Below are positions 35,567-45,407 of a stretch of 64,000 bases of DNA, piece by piece. The stretch comes from Lutibacter citreus (GTDB lineage Bacteria; Bacteroidota; Bacteroidia; Flavobacteriales; Flavobacteriaceae). Below the pieces are notes generated by a model. That model saw only the letters and a list, made by a program, of their open reading frames with translations. It was not told the DNA's origin and did no database searches. Each line of letters opens with the position of its first letter. Position 1 is the stretch's first letter. The stretch lies in the NCBI RefSeq assembly GCF_003260195.1, contig NZ_QEIH01000003.1, positions 248,001 through 312,000 of the forward strand, read 5' to 3'. The translations under genes were made by a program, and so were the position numbers.

Positions 35567-35654
35567 CGTCACCCTGAACTTGTTTCAGGGTCGCATATAA
35601 TAAATAGCTGTATGTTAAATAGTAATGAGATACTAAAACGAGTTCTGCATGACG
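35567..35654. repeat. 88-bp REP-like hairpin, copy 3
   Basis: Left arm intact; right arm decayed to ACTAAAACGAGTTCTGCATG. Confidence 0.8.
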
Positions 35655-35900
35655 TTATATTATATTATTATTAATTACGGATATATTATTAAATTGTATT
35701 ATTAAAGGATTAATTATTCTATTATGGTATAAATAGAAGTTAATATGAGGTTATTTTGTAGGTTTTAACGAAATTTTAAGAATAAAAAGCACTTAAACCT
35801 TTATTTATACTATTATTACCTTTTTTAATACTCTAATTATATGTAAACTTCTTTTACATTTGCCTCATAAATAAAAACAAACAACTAAAAAAAATATAAA
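35655..35900. other. AT-rich upstream region of the nitroreductase gene
   Basis: No gene. TACATTTG at 35855-35862 fits the -7 consensus for the downstream gene, 38 nt before its ATG. Confidence 0.5.
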
Positions 35901-36578
35901 ATGAGTACACCTAACATTTCAAAAGAAGATATTTTAAATGCATTTAATTTCAGACATGCTACTAAAGAATTTGATGCAACTAAAACAGTTTCAGATGAGA
36001 ATATTAATTTCATCTTAAAAACAGCAAATTTATCACCAAGTTCATTTGGGTTTGAACCTTGGCATTTTATTGTTGTTCAGAACAAAGAATTACGTGAGTT
36101 GTTAAAACCTGTAGCTTGGGGAGCACCATTAAAATTAGATACTGCAAGTCATTTTGTTTTAGGTTTAAGTATGAAAGCACCAATGGTAAAACATGATGCA
36201 GATTATATTATGCATATGATGAAAGATGTTAAACAATTACCAGAAGATGTAATTGAAATGTATTCTAAATTCTATAGAGAATTTCAAGAAAATGATTTTG
36301 ATTTAGATACAGATAAAAAACTATTTGATTGGTCTTCTAAACAAACTTACATTGCATTAGGTAATATGATGACTGCTGCAGCATTAATAGGTATTGACTC
36401 TTGCCCAATTGAAGGTTTTCATCAAGAAAAAACAGAGGCTTTATTAAAAGAAAAATTTGGTGTAGATACTGATAAATATGGTCTATCATTTATGACTGCT
36501 TTTGGTTATAGAAAATTAGATCCAGAATTTGGAAAATCTAGACGAAATTTAGAAGATATAGTTACTTGGAAAAAATAA
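35901..36578 (+). CDS. NAD(P)H nitroreductase family protein
   Basis: A 225-aa FMN-dependent nitroreductase (NfsB-like). FRHATKEF at about 17-24 is the phosphate-binding RxS-type start and LSPSSFGFEPWHF is the conserved loop. GIDSCPIEGF near the end is typical. It reduces nitroaromatics or quinones with NAD(P)H in the cytoplasm. A terminator follows, so it is probably monocistronic. Confidence 0.92.
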   Translation: MSTPNISKEDILNAFNFRHATKEFDATKTVSDENINFILKTANLSPSSFGFEPWHFIVVQNKELRELLKPVAWGAPLKLDTASHFVLGLSMKAPMVKHDADYIMHMMKDVKQLPEDVIEMYSKFYREFQENDFDLDTDKKLFDWSSKQTYIALGNMMTAAALIGIDSCPIEGFHQEKTEALLKEKFGVDTDKYGLSFMTAFGYRKLDPEFGKSRRNLEDIVTWKK

Positions 36579-36604
36579 AAATTAACACTTATTTAGTCTA
36601 ATTT

Positions 36605-36640
36605 AAAAGTTCTAAAGTGTTAAAGTTTAGAACTTTTTTT
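36605..36640 (+). terminator. Rho-independent terminator
   Basis: AAAAGTTCTAAA and TTTAGAACTTTTTT pair around a 9-nt loop, 27 bp after the nitroreductase stop. Confidence 0.85.
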
Positions 36641-36657
36641 ATTAAAAACACAAAATT

Positions 36658-37665
36658 ATGAAAGCAATAGGATATAAAGAGAATCTTCCAATAGAAGATG
36701 TAAAATCTCTACAAGACATAGATTTAAATACCCCAAAAGCAACAGGAAGAGATATTTTAGTTGAAATAAAAGCTATTTCTGTTAATCCAGCAGATTACAA
36801 AGTACGTGCAGGAATGCCTGTTGAAGGAAACGATTGGAAAGTAATTGGTTGGGATGCTACCGGTATTGTAAAAGAAGTAGGTGAGGATGTAACACTTTTT
36901 AAAGTAGGAGATGAAGTTTGGTATGCGGGAGATTTTACACGACAAGGTAGTTATGCTGAATATCAAGTTGTTGATGAGCGTATTGTTGGTAAAAAACCTT
37001 CAAGTTTATCATATGCAGAAGCTGCTGCTTTACCATTAACATCACTTACTGCTTACGAAATGTTGTTTGATAGATTACAAGTTTCAAAAGACGATGCTAA
37101 CAAATCTATTTTAGTAATTGGTGCTGCAGGTGGAGTTGGTTCAATTTTGGTTCAATTGGCTAAAAAATTAACAAAATTAAATATTATTGGAACTGCTTCA
37201 AGAGCAGAAACTACAGAATGGTTAAAAGAATTGGGTGCAGATTCAGTAATTAACCACAGAAATAAATTAAGTGAGGAATTAGAGAAATATAATCTAACTG
37301 CGCCAGATTACGTAGTAAGTTTAAATGGAACAGAGCAACATGCAGATGAGATAGCTAAACTAATTAAACCACAAGGAAGATTTGGTTTTATTGATGATCC
37401 AAAATCTTTTAATGTGATGCCTTTTAAAGCTAAAGCGGTTTCTACGCATATTGAGTTTATGTTTACACGATCTATGTTTCAAACAGAAGATATGATTGAG
37501 CAACATAATATTTTAAATGAAGTAGCATCTTTAATTGATAACGGAACCATTAAAACTACATTAGGTGAAAATTTTGGAACTATAAATGCTGAAAATTTGC
37601 GTAAAGCACATGCTTTTTTAGAAACAGGAAAAGCAAAAGGTAAAATAGTTTTAGAAGGATTTTAA
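36658..37665 (+). CDS. Zinc-type alcohol dehydrogenase-like / quinone reductase (MDR)
   Basis: A 335-aa MDR protein of the ZADH-like branch: ISVNPADYKVRAGMP, GWDATGIVKEVGEDV, Rossmann motif VIGAAGGVGSILVQLAKKL (about 160-178) and GKAKGKIVLEGF at the end. Zinc-ligand cysteines are absent. It likely reduces quinones or enones with NADPH. Paralogue of 23519 by family. Confidence 0.9.
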   Translation: MKAIGYKENLPIEDVKSLQDIDLNTPKATGRDILVEIKAISVNPADYKVRAGMPVEGNDWKVIGWDATGIVKEVGEDVTLFKVGDEVWYAGDFTRQGSYAEYQVVDERIVGKKPSSLSYAEAAALPLTSLTAYEMLFDRLQVSKDDANKSILVIGAAGGVGSILVQLAKKLTKLNIIGTASRAETTEWLKELGADSVINHRNKLSEELEKYNLTAPDYVVSLNGTEQHADEIAKLIKPQGRFGFIDDPKSFNVMPFKAKAVSTHIEFMFTRSMFQTEDMIEQHNILNEVASLIDNGTIKTTLGENFGTINAENLRKAHAFLETGKAKGKIVLEGF

Positions 37666-37756
37666 ACCGAATATCACTTAAAGTAAATTTTTAGGTAAGA
37701 AACTAGTATAGAGTAGTTTAGATAAAATATAAGTTCTCGATACAAAATAATAGGTT

Positions 37757-37844
37757 CGTCACCCTGAACTTGTTTCAGATTCACATTCAATAAATAGCTG
37801 TATGCCAAATAGTAATGAGATGCTGAAACAAGTTCAGCATGACG
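37757..37844. repeat. 88-bp REP-like hairpin, copy 4
   Basis: CGTCACCCTGAACTTGTTTC to GTTCAGCATGACG, the same length as the copies at 35253-35654 but standing alone, about 2.1 kb away. Confidence 0.85.
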
Positions 37845-37910
37845 TTATGCTATATTATTACTAATTTCAGATATACAATTTATACATAATTATAATATTA
37901 TAACAACACA

Positions 37911-38384
37911 ATGAATTTTAAAATAACATTAGCAGCATTGGCTGTAATAACAATATTTACAAGTAATTCGGTAAAAGCGCAAGTAACAACCATAGATTCT
38001 GTAGCAACTTCAAAAGTGCAACATTTCAATTTTGATGATATGGAATCTGAAACTATTGGTAAAGGCATAAAACGTAAATGGTTTCATGGTGAAAAAGGAC
38101 AAATGACTATTTTCAATTTAGAAAAAGGAGCTCATATTCCTTGGCACCAGCATCCAAACGAGCAGATTACATATATTATGTCTGGTAGCGTGAAAATCAA
38201 AACTATTATTGATGGTAAAGAAACTTTTGTTGAAGTTAGAGCAGGAGAAGTGATTGTGTTTCCAGAAAATGTACCTCATGAGTTTTGGGCTTTAGAGAAA
38301 ACAGTAGATTTAGATGTACACGTTCCAGTTCGTCAGGATTGGTTAAGTAAAGAATTACCAGATTATTTAAAAAAGAGTAAATAA
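37911..38384 (+). CDS. Secreted cupin-domain protein
   Basis: A 157-aa protein with a signal peptide (cleavage about residue 24, after VKAQ). The cupin motifs are readable: HIPWHQHPNEQITYIMSGSV (motif 1, metal-binding His and Glu) and GEVIVFPENVPHEFWAL (motif 2). Likely a metal-dependent enzyme or binding protein in the periplasm. It follows the hairpin at 37757 and stands alone. Confidence 0.88.
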   Translation: MNFKITLAALAVITIFTSNSVKAQVTTIDSVATSKVQHFNFDDMESETIGKGIKRKWFHGEKGQMTIFNLEKGAHIPWHQHPNEQITYIMSGSVKIKTIIDGKETFVEVRAGEVIVFPENVPHEFWALEKTVDLDVHVPVRQDWLSKELPDYLKKSK

Positions 38385-38578
38385 GAATCATTAAAAGCAG
38401 TTCCTTTTCATATTTTTTTAAAAATAAAACAACTCTAAATTCTTATAATTTAACCTTTAAGATAGTTGTTTTCTAAGGGGTTTTTATCACATTCATAATT
38501 AAAAGCAAAATAAATGTGTGTTTTACATTTAATTTATTGAAATTTTATAAATTTGCAATCCTAAATTTATAAATAATT

Positions 38579-39148
38579 ATGAATACAATTTCAAAAATCA
38601 CATTACTTTTTACAATGTTAGTGGGTTTTGCAATTAATGCACAACATCATCAAGAAGAGTCTAAACATTCATTATCTGAAGAACATGGAAAACACAAATT
38701 AGCAGTTTTTACAGGTTTTACTCATGTATCCGCTGCATTTTATGAGCACGAAACACATGAAGAAAGTATTGGTAAATGGATACCTACAATTGGTGTAGAC
38801 TATTTTTATACGCTAAATGAAAAGTGGAATTTAGGAACTATGATTGATATGGAGTTTGATAATTATTTAATTAAACTTGATAATGAAGAAGAGGAAGAAA
38901 GAGCAAATGTTTTAGTAACTTCATTTGTGGCAAAATACAATATTAATCATCATTTAGGTGTTATTTTAGGTCCTGGAGTTGAATTTGAATTTAGTGAAAG
39001 TACTAAAAACTTTTTTGTTCTAAAGGCAGGAGTAGAGTACGAAATTGAAATTTCAGACGGATGGGAAATTGCTCCATCATTAATGTATGATTGGAAAGAG
39101 GAATATAAAACATTCTCTTACGGATTTAGTATTGGTAAAAGGTTTTAA
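38579..39148 (+). CDS. Outer-membrane beta-barrel-like protein
   Basis: A 189-aa protein with a signal peptide (ends AINAQ, about residue 21), a His-rich segment (HHQEESKH) and alternating hydrophobic strands typical of a small eight-stranded barrel, ending YGFSIGKRF with a C-terminal Phe. The His-rich and acidic parts could bind metal. Function unknown. A strong terminator follows. Confidence 0.7.
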   Translation: MNTISKITLLFTMLVGFAINAQHHQEESKHSLSEEHGKHKLAVFTGFTHVSAAFYEHETHEESIGKWIPTIGVDYFYTLNEKWNLGTMIDMEFDNYLIKLDNEEEEERANVLVTSFVAKYNINHHLGVILGPGVEFEFSESTKNFFVLKAGVEYEIEISDGWEIAPSLMYDWKEEYKTFSYGFSIGKRF

Positions 39149-39151
39149 TAT

Positions 39152-39195
39152 AAAAAACTCCTAATTCTTTTATAAGTATTAGGAGTTTTTTTTTT
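39152..39195 (+). terminator. Rho-independent terminator
   Basis: AAAAAACTCCTAAT and ATTAGGAGTTTTTT pair around a short loop and are followed by more T. It closes the barrel gene. Confidence 0.85.
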
Positions 39196-39352
39196 GATTT
39201 ATAATTTCTAAACTATACAGAAATAAGTTAAGGTCAGAAATATTTTATTGAAATTATATTTGATAAAATTTAGTAATTTAAATCATTTTTTTAATTTAAC
39301 AGTATTAATTACAGATCTGAAATTTTAATTATTATAAGTAAAACAAAAAACT

Positions 39353-39784
39353 ATGGGAAAAAATATAGAACGGATTTTAGAGAATTCAAACGGATTAAAT
39401 TGTTGTCAGAAAACATTAAATGCCTTTTCTGAAGATTTAAATATAGATATGGAACCAGCCTTAAAAATGACAGCTGGTTTTGGTAGTGGATTTACTCAAG
39501 GTGAAGTTTGTGGTGCTGTATCTGGTGCTTGTATGGTAATTGGTTTAAAATATGCATCTTCTGACAAGGAAGATTTCGAATCTAAAAAAATCACTAAAGA
39601 AAAAGTGAGTCTTTTTATGGATGAATTTAAAAAAGAAAATGGAACAATTAAATGTAAAGAGTTGTTGGGTTATGATTGTTCAACAGAAGAAGGAGCAAAA
39701 ATAATAGGAGAGAAGGGATTACATCAAAAATTATGTCCAAAATTTATTGGTGACGCAATAAAATTAACTGAAGAAATAATTTAG
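39353..39784 (+). CDS. C_GCAxxG_C_C family protein
   Basis: A 143-aa protein of the C_GCAxxG_C_C family: CCQKTLNAF near residue 17, GFGSGFTQGEVCGAVSGAC (CGAxxG-type core), and the late cysteines CKELLGYDC and LCPKF. These proteins are thought to bind metal or redox groups; the function is not settled. Cytoplasmic, single gene. Confidence 0.85.
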   Translation: MGKNIERILENSNGLNCCQKTLNAFSEDLNIDMEPALKMTAGFGSGFTQGEVCGAVSGACMVIGLKYASSDKEDFESKKITKEKVSLFMDEFKKENGTIKCKELLGYDCSTEEGAKIIGEKGLHQKLCPKFIGDAIKLTEEII

Positions 39785-39937
39785 TATTATTCCTACATTT
39801 CTAAAACGAAACCTTAATTTAAACTAGAGCGTTTTTAAAATATTACCTAAGAAAACAAAAGCTTTTGAATATTTATTTTTAGAATAAAGATAGATTTTTT
39901 AATTAGTTGTAATAAAATAAAATTTCGAAATAAAGGT

Positions 39938-41551
39938 TTATTCGTAAAATTTTTGTAGAAACTCATTTAAATTTACTTCTCGTTCTAACCCTAATTTTTT
40001 TCGGAGGCGACTACGTGACACATTTACACTTTCTGCGCCTATTCCCATAATTTGCGCAATGTCTTTACTTGAGAAACCTAAATTGATAAAAGCACATATT
40101 TTTAAATCAGTTTTAGAGAGTTCTGAATATTTTTCTTTTAAAGATTTAAAAAAATTATGGTTTACCGCAGTAAAATGGGTTTCAAATTCTTCCCATTTGT
40201 GTGATCGGTTAATTTTTAAGGAATGAAGGATATTATGGATTATAGGCTTGTTTTCTTCATTAAATTTTAGTGAATTTAGTTGTTTTTTTATATCCTTTAA
40301 CAAGCTGTCTCGTTCAATTAATTGCATTGCCGAAGAAAGCAACTTTTTATTTTTTGACTCAAGTGCCGTTTCTTTAATCTTTAATTCTTCTTCTTGCTTT
40401 TCTTTTAATTGTTGTTGTTCTAATTTGTTCTTTTTTGCCTTTTTTATAAAGTAGAAAAATATAATTATAATCATTAAAGATAAAATACCAATATAAATGG
40501 CCATTCTTAAACTCTGAATACTTTTTGATTTTTTTAGCAATAATAACTTTTGCTTTTGAATTTTTTTAGTGAATTCATCACTCAATTCAAATAAATCTCT
40601 GTTTTGATCGCTTTTACTTCCAAAAAGCTCTTCTCCTAGTTCTTTTGACAGTAATACATAACGATATGCCTTTAATAAATTTCCTTTTTTAAAATAAAGT
40701 TGTGATAGATTATTTAGAATTTCTAGTTTGTAATCGGCATGAAGCTCTTGTTTATTCATTAATTTCAAGCTTTTCGTATAGTTTAAAATTGCAGAATCTA
40801 CCTCATTTCGCATTGAAAAATAATCCCCTATTTTGTAATAGATAAGTGTATTAATATGCTTGTTTGTTCCAGAAAATCGTTCTCTTAAATCAAATAATAA
40901 TTTGCCAGCATCATTTATCCGAAACATTGTCAGATATAGTTCTGCTAATTGCCATTTGGCATAATATATAGTTGAGTTATTTTTATTATCTGCAATCCCT
41001 TTACTAATGCAATTGAGAAGAATAGACTCAGCTTTCAAATAGTTTTTATTCACATTTGATTCTAGATGCGCTTGCATAATATAAAGTCTTCCAAGTAAAT
41101 AGATACTATCTTTACTTTTATTGCAAAGTAAACGTGTTTGATCAAAGTGAGTATAAAGTACATCGTTAGCCTTTTTGTGTTGTTCAAATAAAACATACAG
41201 TCGCACTAAACGAATAAGGATATCAAGTTTTAATTCAATTGGTTCTAGGCTATTTATTTTTGGGTAAATTTCCCAAGCCAGTTTATGTGCTTGTTGATAC
41301 CTTCCTACATCTGATAGTTTTCCTATTAATTGGAGTTTTGTTTTTAAATATGCTATACTGTCTCCCTTATTTTTATTTAATAGCATTTCTTGTTCTAGCT
41401 TCTCTATGCGTAAGTAGGAATTTTTAAATACACTTCTTTCAGATTCATTATTTAGTGAGTTTAAAGTGTCATTCAAAACACTATTTACTGTTGCTGTTAT
41501 TGAATTTGATATTGTAAAGACTAGAATAAAGCTAAATACATATTTAATCAT
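39938..41551 (-). CDS. TPR sensor with C-terminal LuxR-type HTH
   Basis: A 537-aa protein typical of Bacteroidota regulators. Signal sequence at the N-terminus, TPR repeats across about 60-330 (for example LKINKQELHADYKLEILNN), one transmembrane helix (about 350-372, IYIGILSLMIIIIFFYFI), a coiled coil, and a helix-turn-helix of LuxR type near the end (LSKTDLKICAFINLGFSSKD, then VSRSRLRKKLG). It senses outside the membrane and should regulate a target. It is divergent from the sulfatase cluster, with 197 bp between them. Confidence 0.85.
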   Translation of the reverse strand: MIKYVFSFILVFTISNSITATVNSVLNDTLNSLNNESERSVFKNSYLRIEKLEQEMLLNKNKGDSIAYLKTKLQLIGKLSDVGRYQQAHKLAWEIYPKINSLEPIELKLDILIRLVRLYVLFEQHKKANDVLYTHFDQTRLLCNKSKDSIYLLGRLYIMQAHLESNVNKNYLKAESILLNCISKGIADNKNNSTIYYAKWQLAELYLTMFRINDAGKLLFDLRERFSGTNKHINTLIYYKIGDYFSMRNEVDSAILNYTKSLKLMNKQELHADYKLEILNNLSQLYFKKGNLLKAYRYVLLSKELGEELFGSKSDQNRDLFELSDEFTKKIQKQKLLLLKKSKSIQSLRMAIYIGILSLMIIIIFFYFIKKAKKNKLEQQQLKEKQEEELKIKETALESKNKKLLSSAMQLIERDSLLKDIKKQLNSLKFNEENKPIIHNILHSLKINRSHKWEEFETHFTAVNHNFFKSLKEKYSELSKTDLKICAFINLGFSSKDIAQIMGIGAESVNVSRSRLRKKLGLEREVNLNEFLQKFYE

Positions 41552-41672
41552 TGTTAAGTTGTTTAAAATTTTTAACAGTTGATAATCAGTGTGTAAAATT
41601 AAGGTATATATATGAATGTTATTATTTATTTTTAAAATATTTTTAATTGTTAATATTATTCTAAAGATTTAA

Positions 41673-41719
41673 ATTCTTTGGTTTAGCTAAAATTAATTCC
41701 TTTGTTAGGCTAAAGGTTA
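41673..41719. promoter_or_regulatory. Pair of direct repeats upstream of the sulfatase cluster
   Basis: ATTCTTTGGTTTAGCTAAAA at 41673 and ATTCCTTTGTTAGGCTAAAG at 41696 are spaced 23 bp apart. Each holds a near-palindromic TTTAGCTAAA or TTAGGCTAAA core. They lie between the divergent TPR-HTH gene and the first sulfatase, as an operator would. Confidence 0.45.
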
Positions 41720-41748
41720 ATGCATATAACATAAGATAATTAAGTGAT

Positions 41749-43191
41749 ATGAAACTAAAAATAAGATTAACAGGTTTACTACTAACTTTATTGCAAATTA
41801 TAATTGCGCAAGACAAGCCAAATGTGGTATTTATTGCCATTGATGATTTAAATGATTATGCATCATGTATGAATGGTTCTATCAGTGTACCAACACCCAA
41901 CATAGATAGATTAGCAAAACAAGGTACATTGTTTAATAATGCCCATTGTCAAGCTCCAATTTGTGGTCCTTCTCGAGCTAGTATTATGACAGGACTATAC
42001 CCTTCAACCACTGGAAATTATTTACAGTTAGATGCAAGTAATATTAAAAAAGGTAGTGTAGCTGCAAGCAAAGCAATCTATATGCAAGATTATTTTGAGC
42101 AAAATGGCTACAAAACCATGAGTGTGGGTAAAATTTATAGTGGAGGTGACGAAACTGAATTCTTTCAGGAATTTGGTGGATGTTTTGATAGAGCTGGACC
42201 AAAGCCACCACAACGAATGAATTATGATCCTTCTGTAATGCCAAATAAAATTGGAAATACCATGACTGATTGGGGTGCTTTTCCAGATTATGATAACCTA
42301 ATGCCAGATAATAAGTCTGCAATGTGGGGAGTAAATAAGTTGAACCAAAATCATGATAAACCTTTTTTTCTTGCTGTTGGCTTTAATCGCCCTCATGTTC
42401 CTTGGCATGTACCAAAAAAATGGTTTGATATGTTTCCTTTGGAAGATATAAAATTACCTCCTTATAAAAAGGATGATATGGATGATATTCCAGAAATGGG
42501 GAAACGTGTTGCAAATGTACCGCAGATGCCCTCAACAGAAGGTTTATTAGAAAGAGGAGAATGGAAAGAGGTAATTCAGGCTTATTCTGCTTGTGTAGCC
42601 TTTGTGGATGCACAAGTAGGTTTGGTGCTTGACGCTTTAGAAAACTCTGCTTACGCAAATAACACCGTTGTTGTCTTATGGTCTGATCACGGATATCATC
42701 TTGGAGAAAAGAATAGGGTTGCAAAACAAGCGTTATGGGAACGTGATACAAGGTCTATTTTGATATTTAAAGATGTATCTAATAATAGCGGTAAAACGTG
42801 TAATGCAACAGTTGAACTTGTTGATGTTTATCCTACGCTACTAGATTTGTGTAAAATACCTGTTTTAGAACAACTAGAAGGAAACTCATTGAAAAGCTTA
42901 ATGAAAAACCCTAAAAAGAAATGGAAACATCCAGCATTATGTTTTTATGGAGAGAATAATATTGTTGTTAGAGGTGACCGTTATAGGTTGACCCAATACG
43001 AAGATAATTCACTTGAATTATATGATATGAAAAAAGACCCTAACGAATGGTATAATTTGGCAAAGTTGGAAGAGCATCAGCATATAATAAAAGAATTACA
43101 AAAGCATATCCCTAAAGAATGGACACCATTGTCAAAATATACAGGATATGGAATTAATGAATATTTTAAACAAAAATCAGGATGGAAATAG
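41749..43191 (+). CDS. Sulfatase, iduronate-2-sulfatase-like
   Basis: A 480-aa S1-family sulfatase with a signal peptide (ends IIIAQ, about residue 21). FIAIDDLNDYASC carries metal-binding aspartates. The sulfatase signature is CGPSRASIMTG with Cys72, the residue oxidised to formylglycine. GFNRPHVPWHVP and WSDHGYHLGEKN (late metal site) follow the iduronate-2-sulfatase branch. It should remove sulfate from a polysaccharide in the periplasm. First gene of the cluster. Confidence 0.93.
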   Translation: MKLKIRLTGLLLTLLQIIIAQDKPNVVFIAIDDLNDYASCMNGSISVPTPNIDRLAKQGTLFNNAHCQAPICGPSRASIMTGLYPSTTGNYLQLDASNIKKGSVAASKAIYMQDYFEQNGYKTMSVGKIYSGGDETEFFQEFGGCFDRAGPKPPQRMNYDPSVMPNKIGNTMTDWGAFPDYDNLMPDNKSAMWGVNKLNQNHDKPFFLAVGFNRPHVPWHVPKKWFDMFPLEDIKLPPYKKDDMDDIPEMGKRVANVPQMPSTEGLLERGEWKEVIQAYSACVAFVDAQVGLVLDALENSAYANNTVVVLWSDHGYHLGEKNRVAKQALWERDTRSILIFKDVSNNSGKTCNATVELVDVYPTLLDLCKIPVLEQLEGNSLKSLMKNPKKKWKHPALCFYGENNIVVRGDRYRLTQYEDNSLELYDMKKDPNEWYNLAKLEEHQHIIKELQKHIPKEWTPLSKYTGYGINEYFKQKSGWK

Positions 43192-43504
43192 ATATTAATG
43201 AATAACGAAACTTTAATATCTTATTTTAATTAGATATTAAAGTGATAATATGCGTCAAAAACTATTGTTCACCACATTATTTTAACCATTTTCCTAACTG
43301 TTGATAAAAAGGCCTTGAAAATGCTAAGTGCACTACAGTAAAAATAGAAATTATAAATAAACTTTTGATTGTTTTGAATGCGTATTTGTAGTAGCCGAAA
43401 TTTATCCACCTTGATTTTATCATCTAGATAATAATGTAATAATGTTTTGGTTCCAAAAGGTAAATATTAATATAATAATTAACAGTAAAACATAGACATA
43501 CAAC
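43192..43504. other. Intergenic region with hairpin
   Basis: No gene seen. A perfect 10-bp stem (CTTTAATATC/GATATTAAAG) at 43211-43242 may end the first sulfatase transcript. Confidence 0.5.
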
Positions 43505-45343
43505 ATGAGATATTTTAAATTATTTTTTTTGGTTTTAGCTATCTTCTTTAGCTCAGCAAAAACCATATTCGCACAGCAGAAACCCAATGTGCTTTGGATT
43601 TTAACGGATGATCATCGTTATGATGCAGTTCGTACATTTAATAAAATGTTGCACGGACGTGAAATGAGTGAACTTGGCTATGTAGAATCCCCAAATATAG
43701 ACCGCTTGGCTTCAATGGGTACTACTTTTGTGAATTCATACTGTCAGGCGCAAGGTTGCGCTCCATCAAGGGCGTCAATGCATTATGGTAGGTATCCGTT
43801 TCGTTCAGGGGTGTACGAATTTGAGTACCACAACAACAATACAAATAACTCGTATCCACACTTACCCGCACAAATGGAAAAGTTAGGTTACCAAACAGTA
43901 CATGTTGGGAAACTGGGAGTGCGTTTACGAACTGTTGAGAATGGAAAAGCCGTTAAACCGCAGATTTATCAAACCGATATTGATGGTAGGATATTAACTG
44001 ATGAAGGAATGACGGGATGGGGAAAGCTTTCCAATGTTACTGAGTTAAATGGTCAAAAACTTGTAAAAAAAATTAAACAAGTTGAATTCCTTAAAATTGA
44101 TAATGATAAGGTTTACTATATATCTAAGCAATTGGAAGATGAGAATGCTCAATTTTTCGGGATGGCCAAAGAAGCTTCTGATAAACTAAATTTGTTACGA
44201 AAGTATGGAACAAAAGAGCCCAATTATTTTTTTACCCCAGGAATTTTAGCAGGAGTTAGCCCTCGCGAAGATGGTAAAACAAGAGATGGAGCTATTACAT
44301 CGTCATTTATTAGCTTTCTGAAAAATGAAAATAAGTCATTTAAAATTGGAAATACAGCCTTTAACGGAGTGGACGCTTCGAAACCGTTATTTTGTCATAT
44401 CGGATTTAATTTTCCTCATACTCCAGTGCTGCCACCATCAAATTATCGAGACCGTTTTCACAAGCATACTTATAAGGTTCCTGAGCTTACAGACAAAGAA
44501 TGGGAAACTATGCCTTCCCAGTTAAAAAGGCAAGTTAAAGGTTCATTTTCTAACAACTTTACTAATGAGCAGAAGCAACGAATGATTCAGGATTATTATG
44601 CGTTTTGCGCTTATGGAGATAACTTGGTTGGCCAGTCTGCTGATGCATTCATTGCATATAGTGAGAAGAATAGTCAGCCTTGGATGATTGTTTATGTAAA
44701 TGGAGACCATGGATGGAAACTAAACGAACATGGTGCATACTCAAAGTTTACACCTTGGGAAATCGACAGTCATAATCCTATTATTGTTGTATCCTCCAAT
44801 CAAAAATTATTTCCGGCAGGAAAGGTGGTTAAAAACTATACAGAGTTTGTAGATATAGCACCAACCATTATTGCTGCCGCAGGTGCCGATATAAACCTTG
44901 AAGATTACAAATACCTTGATGGATTAGATTTAGCAAAAGTAACTTCTAAAAAAGCGCCTCAACGAGATTATGTTATTGGCGAAAGTCATGCGGTTACAGG
45001 TCCAAGAGCTTTTATTCGTACAAAAGAATATGTATTCTCAATGCAAACACGTCCAAACAAGAAACGTGGTGTAAACATGGAGTGGGCGCTCCATGCCAAT
45101 TATAAAGATTTAGATCCGGCGCTGTACCATGTTTCAAAAGATCCACATGAAATAAATAATCTAGCATTTGATAAGAATTACAAAAACGTAGTAAAGGCTA
45201 TGAAAGAAAAGCTTACCAATATTGTGCTTGGAGATAATCGTGCTGAGATAGATTGGGGAAAAGGTACCAGATCAACAGGAACCGTGGTGAAACGCAGTAA
45301 TTTTTCACCTGGAGCACATGATTATAAATTGAAAATAGAATAA
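43505..45343 (+). CDS. Sulfatase, S1 family
   Basis: A 612-aa sulfatase with a signal peptide (ends TIFAQ, about residue 24). WILTDDHRYDAVR gives the metal-binding Asp pair and the signature CAPSRASMHYG has Cys85 as the formylglycine residue. GFNFPHTPVLPPSNY and VNGDHGWKLNEHG form later active-site motifs. The base composition looks slightly richer in G+C than the left half of the window. Its substrate is unclear. Confidence 0.92.
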   Translation: MRYFKLFFLVLAIFFSSAKTIFAQQKPNVLWILTDDHRYDAVRTFNKMLHGREMSELGYVESPNIDRLASMGTTFVNSYCQAQGCAPSRASMHYGRYPFRSGVYEFEYHNNNTNNSYPHLPAQMEKLGYQTVHVGKLGVRLRTVENGKAVKPQIYQTDIDGRILTDEGMTGWGKLSNVTELNGQKLVKKIKQVEFLKIDNDKVYYISKQLEDENAQFFGMAKEASDKLNLLRKYGTKEPNYFFTPGILAGVSPREDGKTRDGAITSSFISFLKNENKSFKIGNTAFNGVDASKPLFCHIGFNFPHTPVLPPSNYRDRFHKHTYKVPELTDKEWETMPSQLKRQVKGSFSNNFTNEQKQRMIQDYYAFCAYGDNLVGQSADAFIAYSEKNSQPWMIVYVNGDHGWKLNEHGAYSKFTPWEIDSHNPIIVVSSNQKLFPAGKVVKNYTEFVDIAPTIIAAAGADINLEDYKYLDGLDLAKVTSKKAPQRDYVIGESHAVTGPRAFIRTKEYVFSMQTRPNKKRGVNMEWALHANYKDLDPALYHVSKDPHEINNLAFDKNYKNVVKAMKEKLTNIVLGDNRAEIDWGKGTRSTGTVVKRSNFSPGAHDYKLKIE

Positions 45344-45407
45344 TTGAAATCGTTTGAATAGATTAAATAAATAAAATTAAACTGAATTTATCAAAATTAG
45401 AATAATT

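Larger units (their letters stand above)
35184..35654. repeat. 157-bp tandem triplication
   Basis: Three head-to-tail units at 35184-35340, 35341-35497 and 35498-35654, period 157 bp. Each starts GATATT(A/G)AAAAAATAAAAACC, which in unit 1 is the 3' end of the BCCT gene, and each ends in the 88-bp CGTCACCCTGAAC hairpin. Unit 3 is the most diverged. Confidence 0.85.

Noticed and set aside
42028..42751. Minus-strand ORFs inside the sulfatases and the fucosidase
   Set aside because: They lack family motifs, and the plus strand carries complete sulfatase or GH29 motifs.
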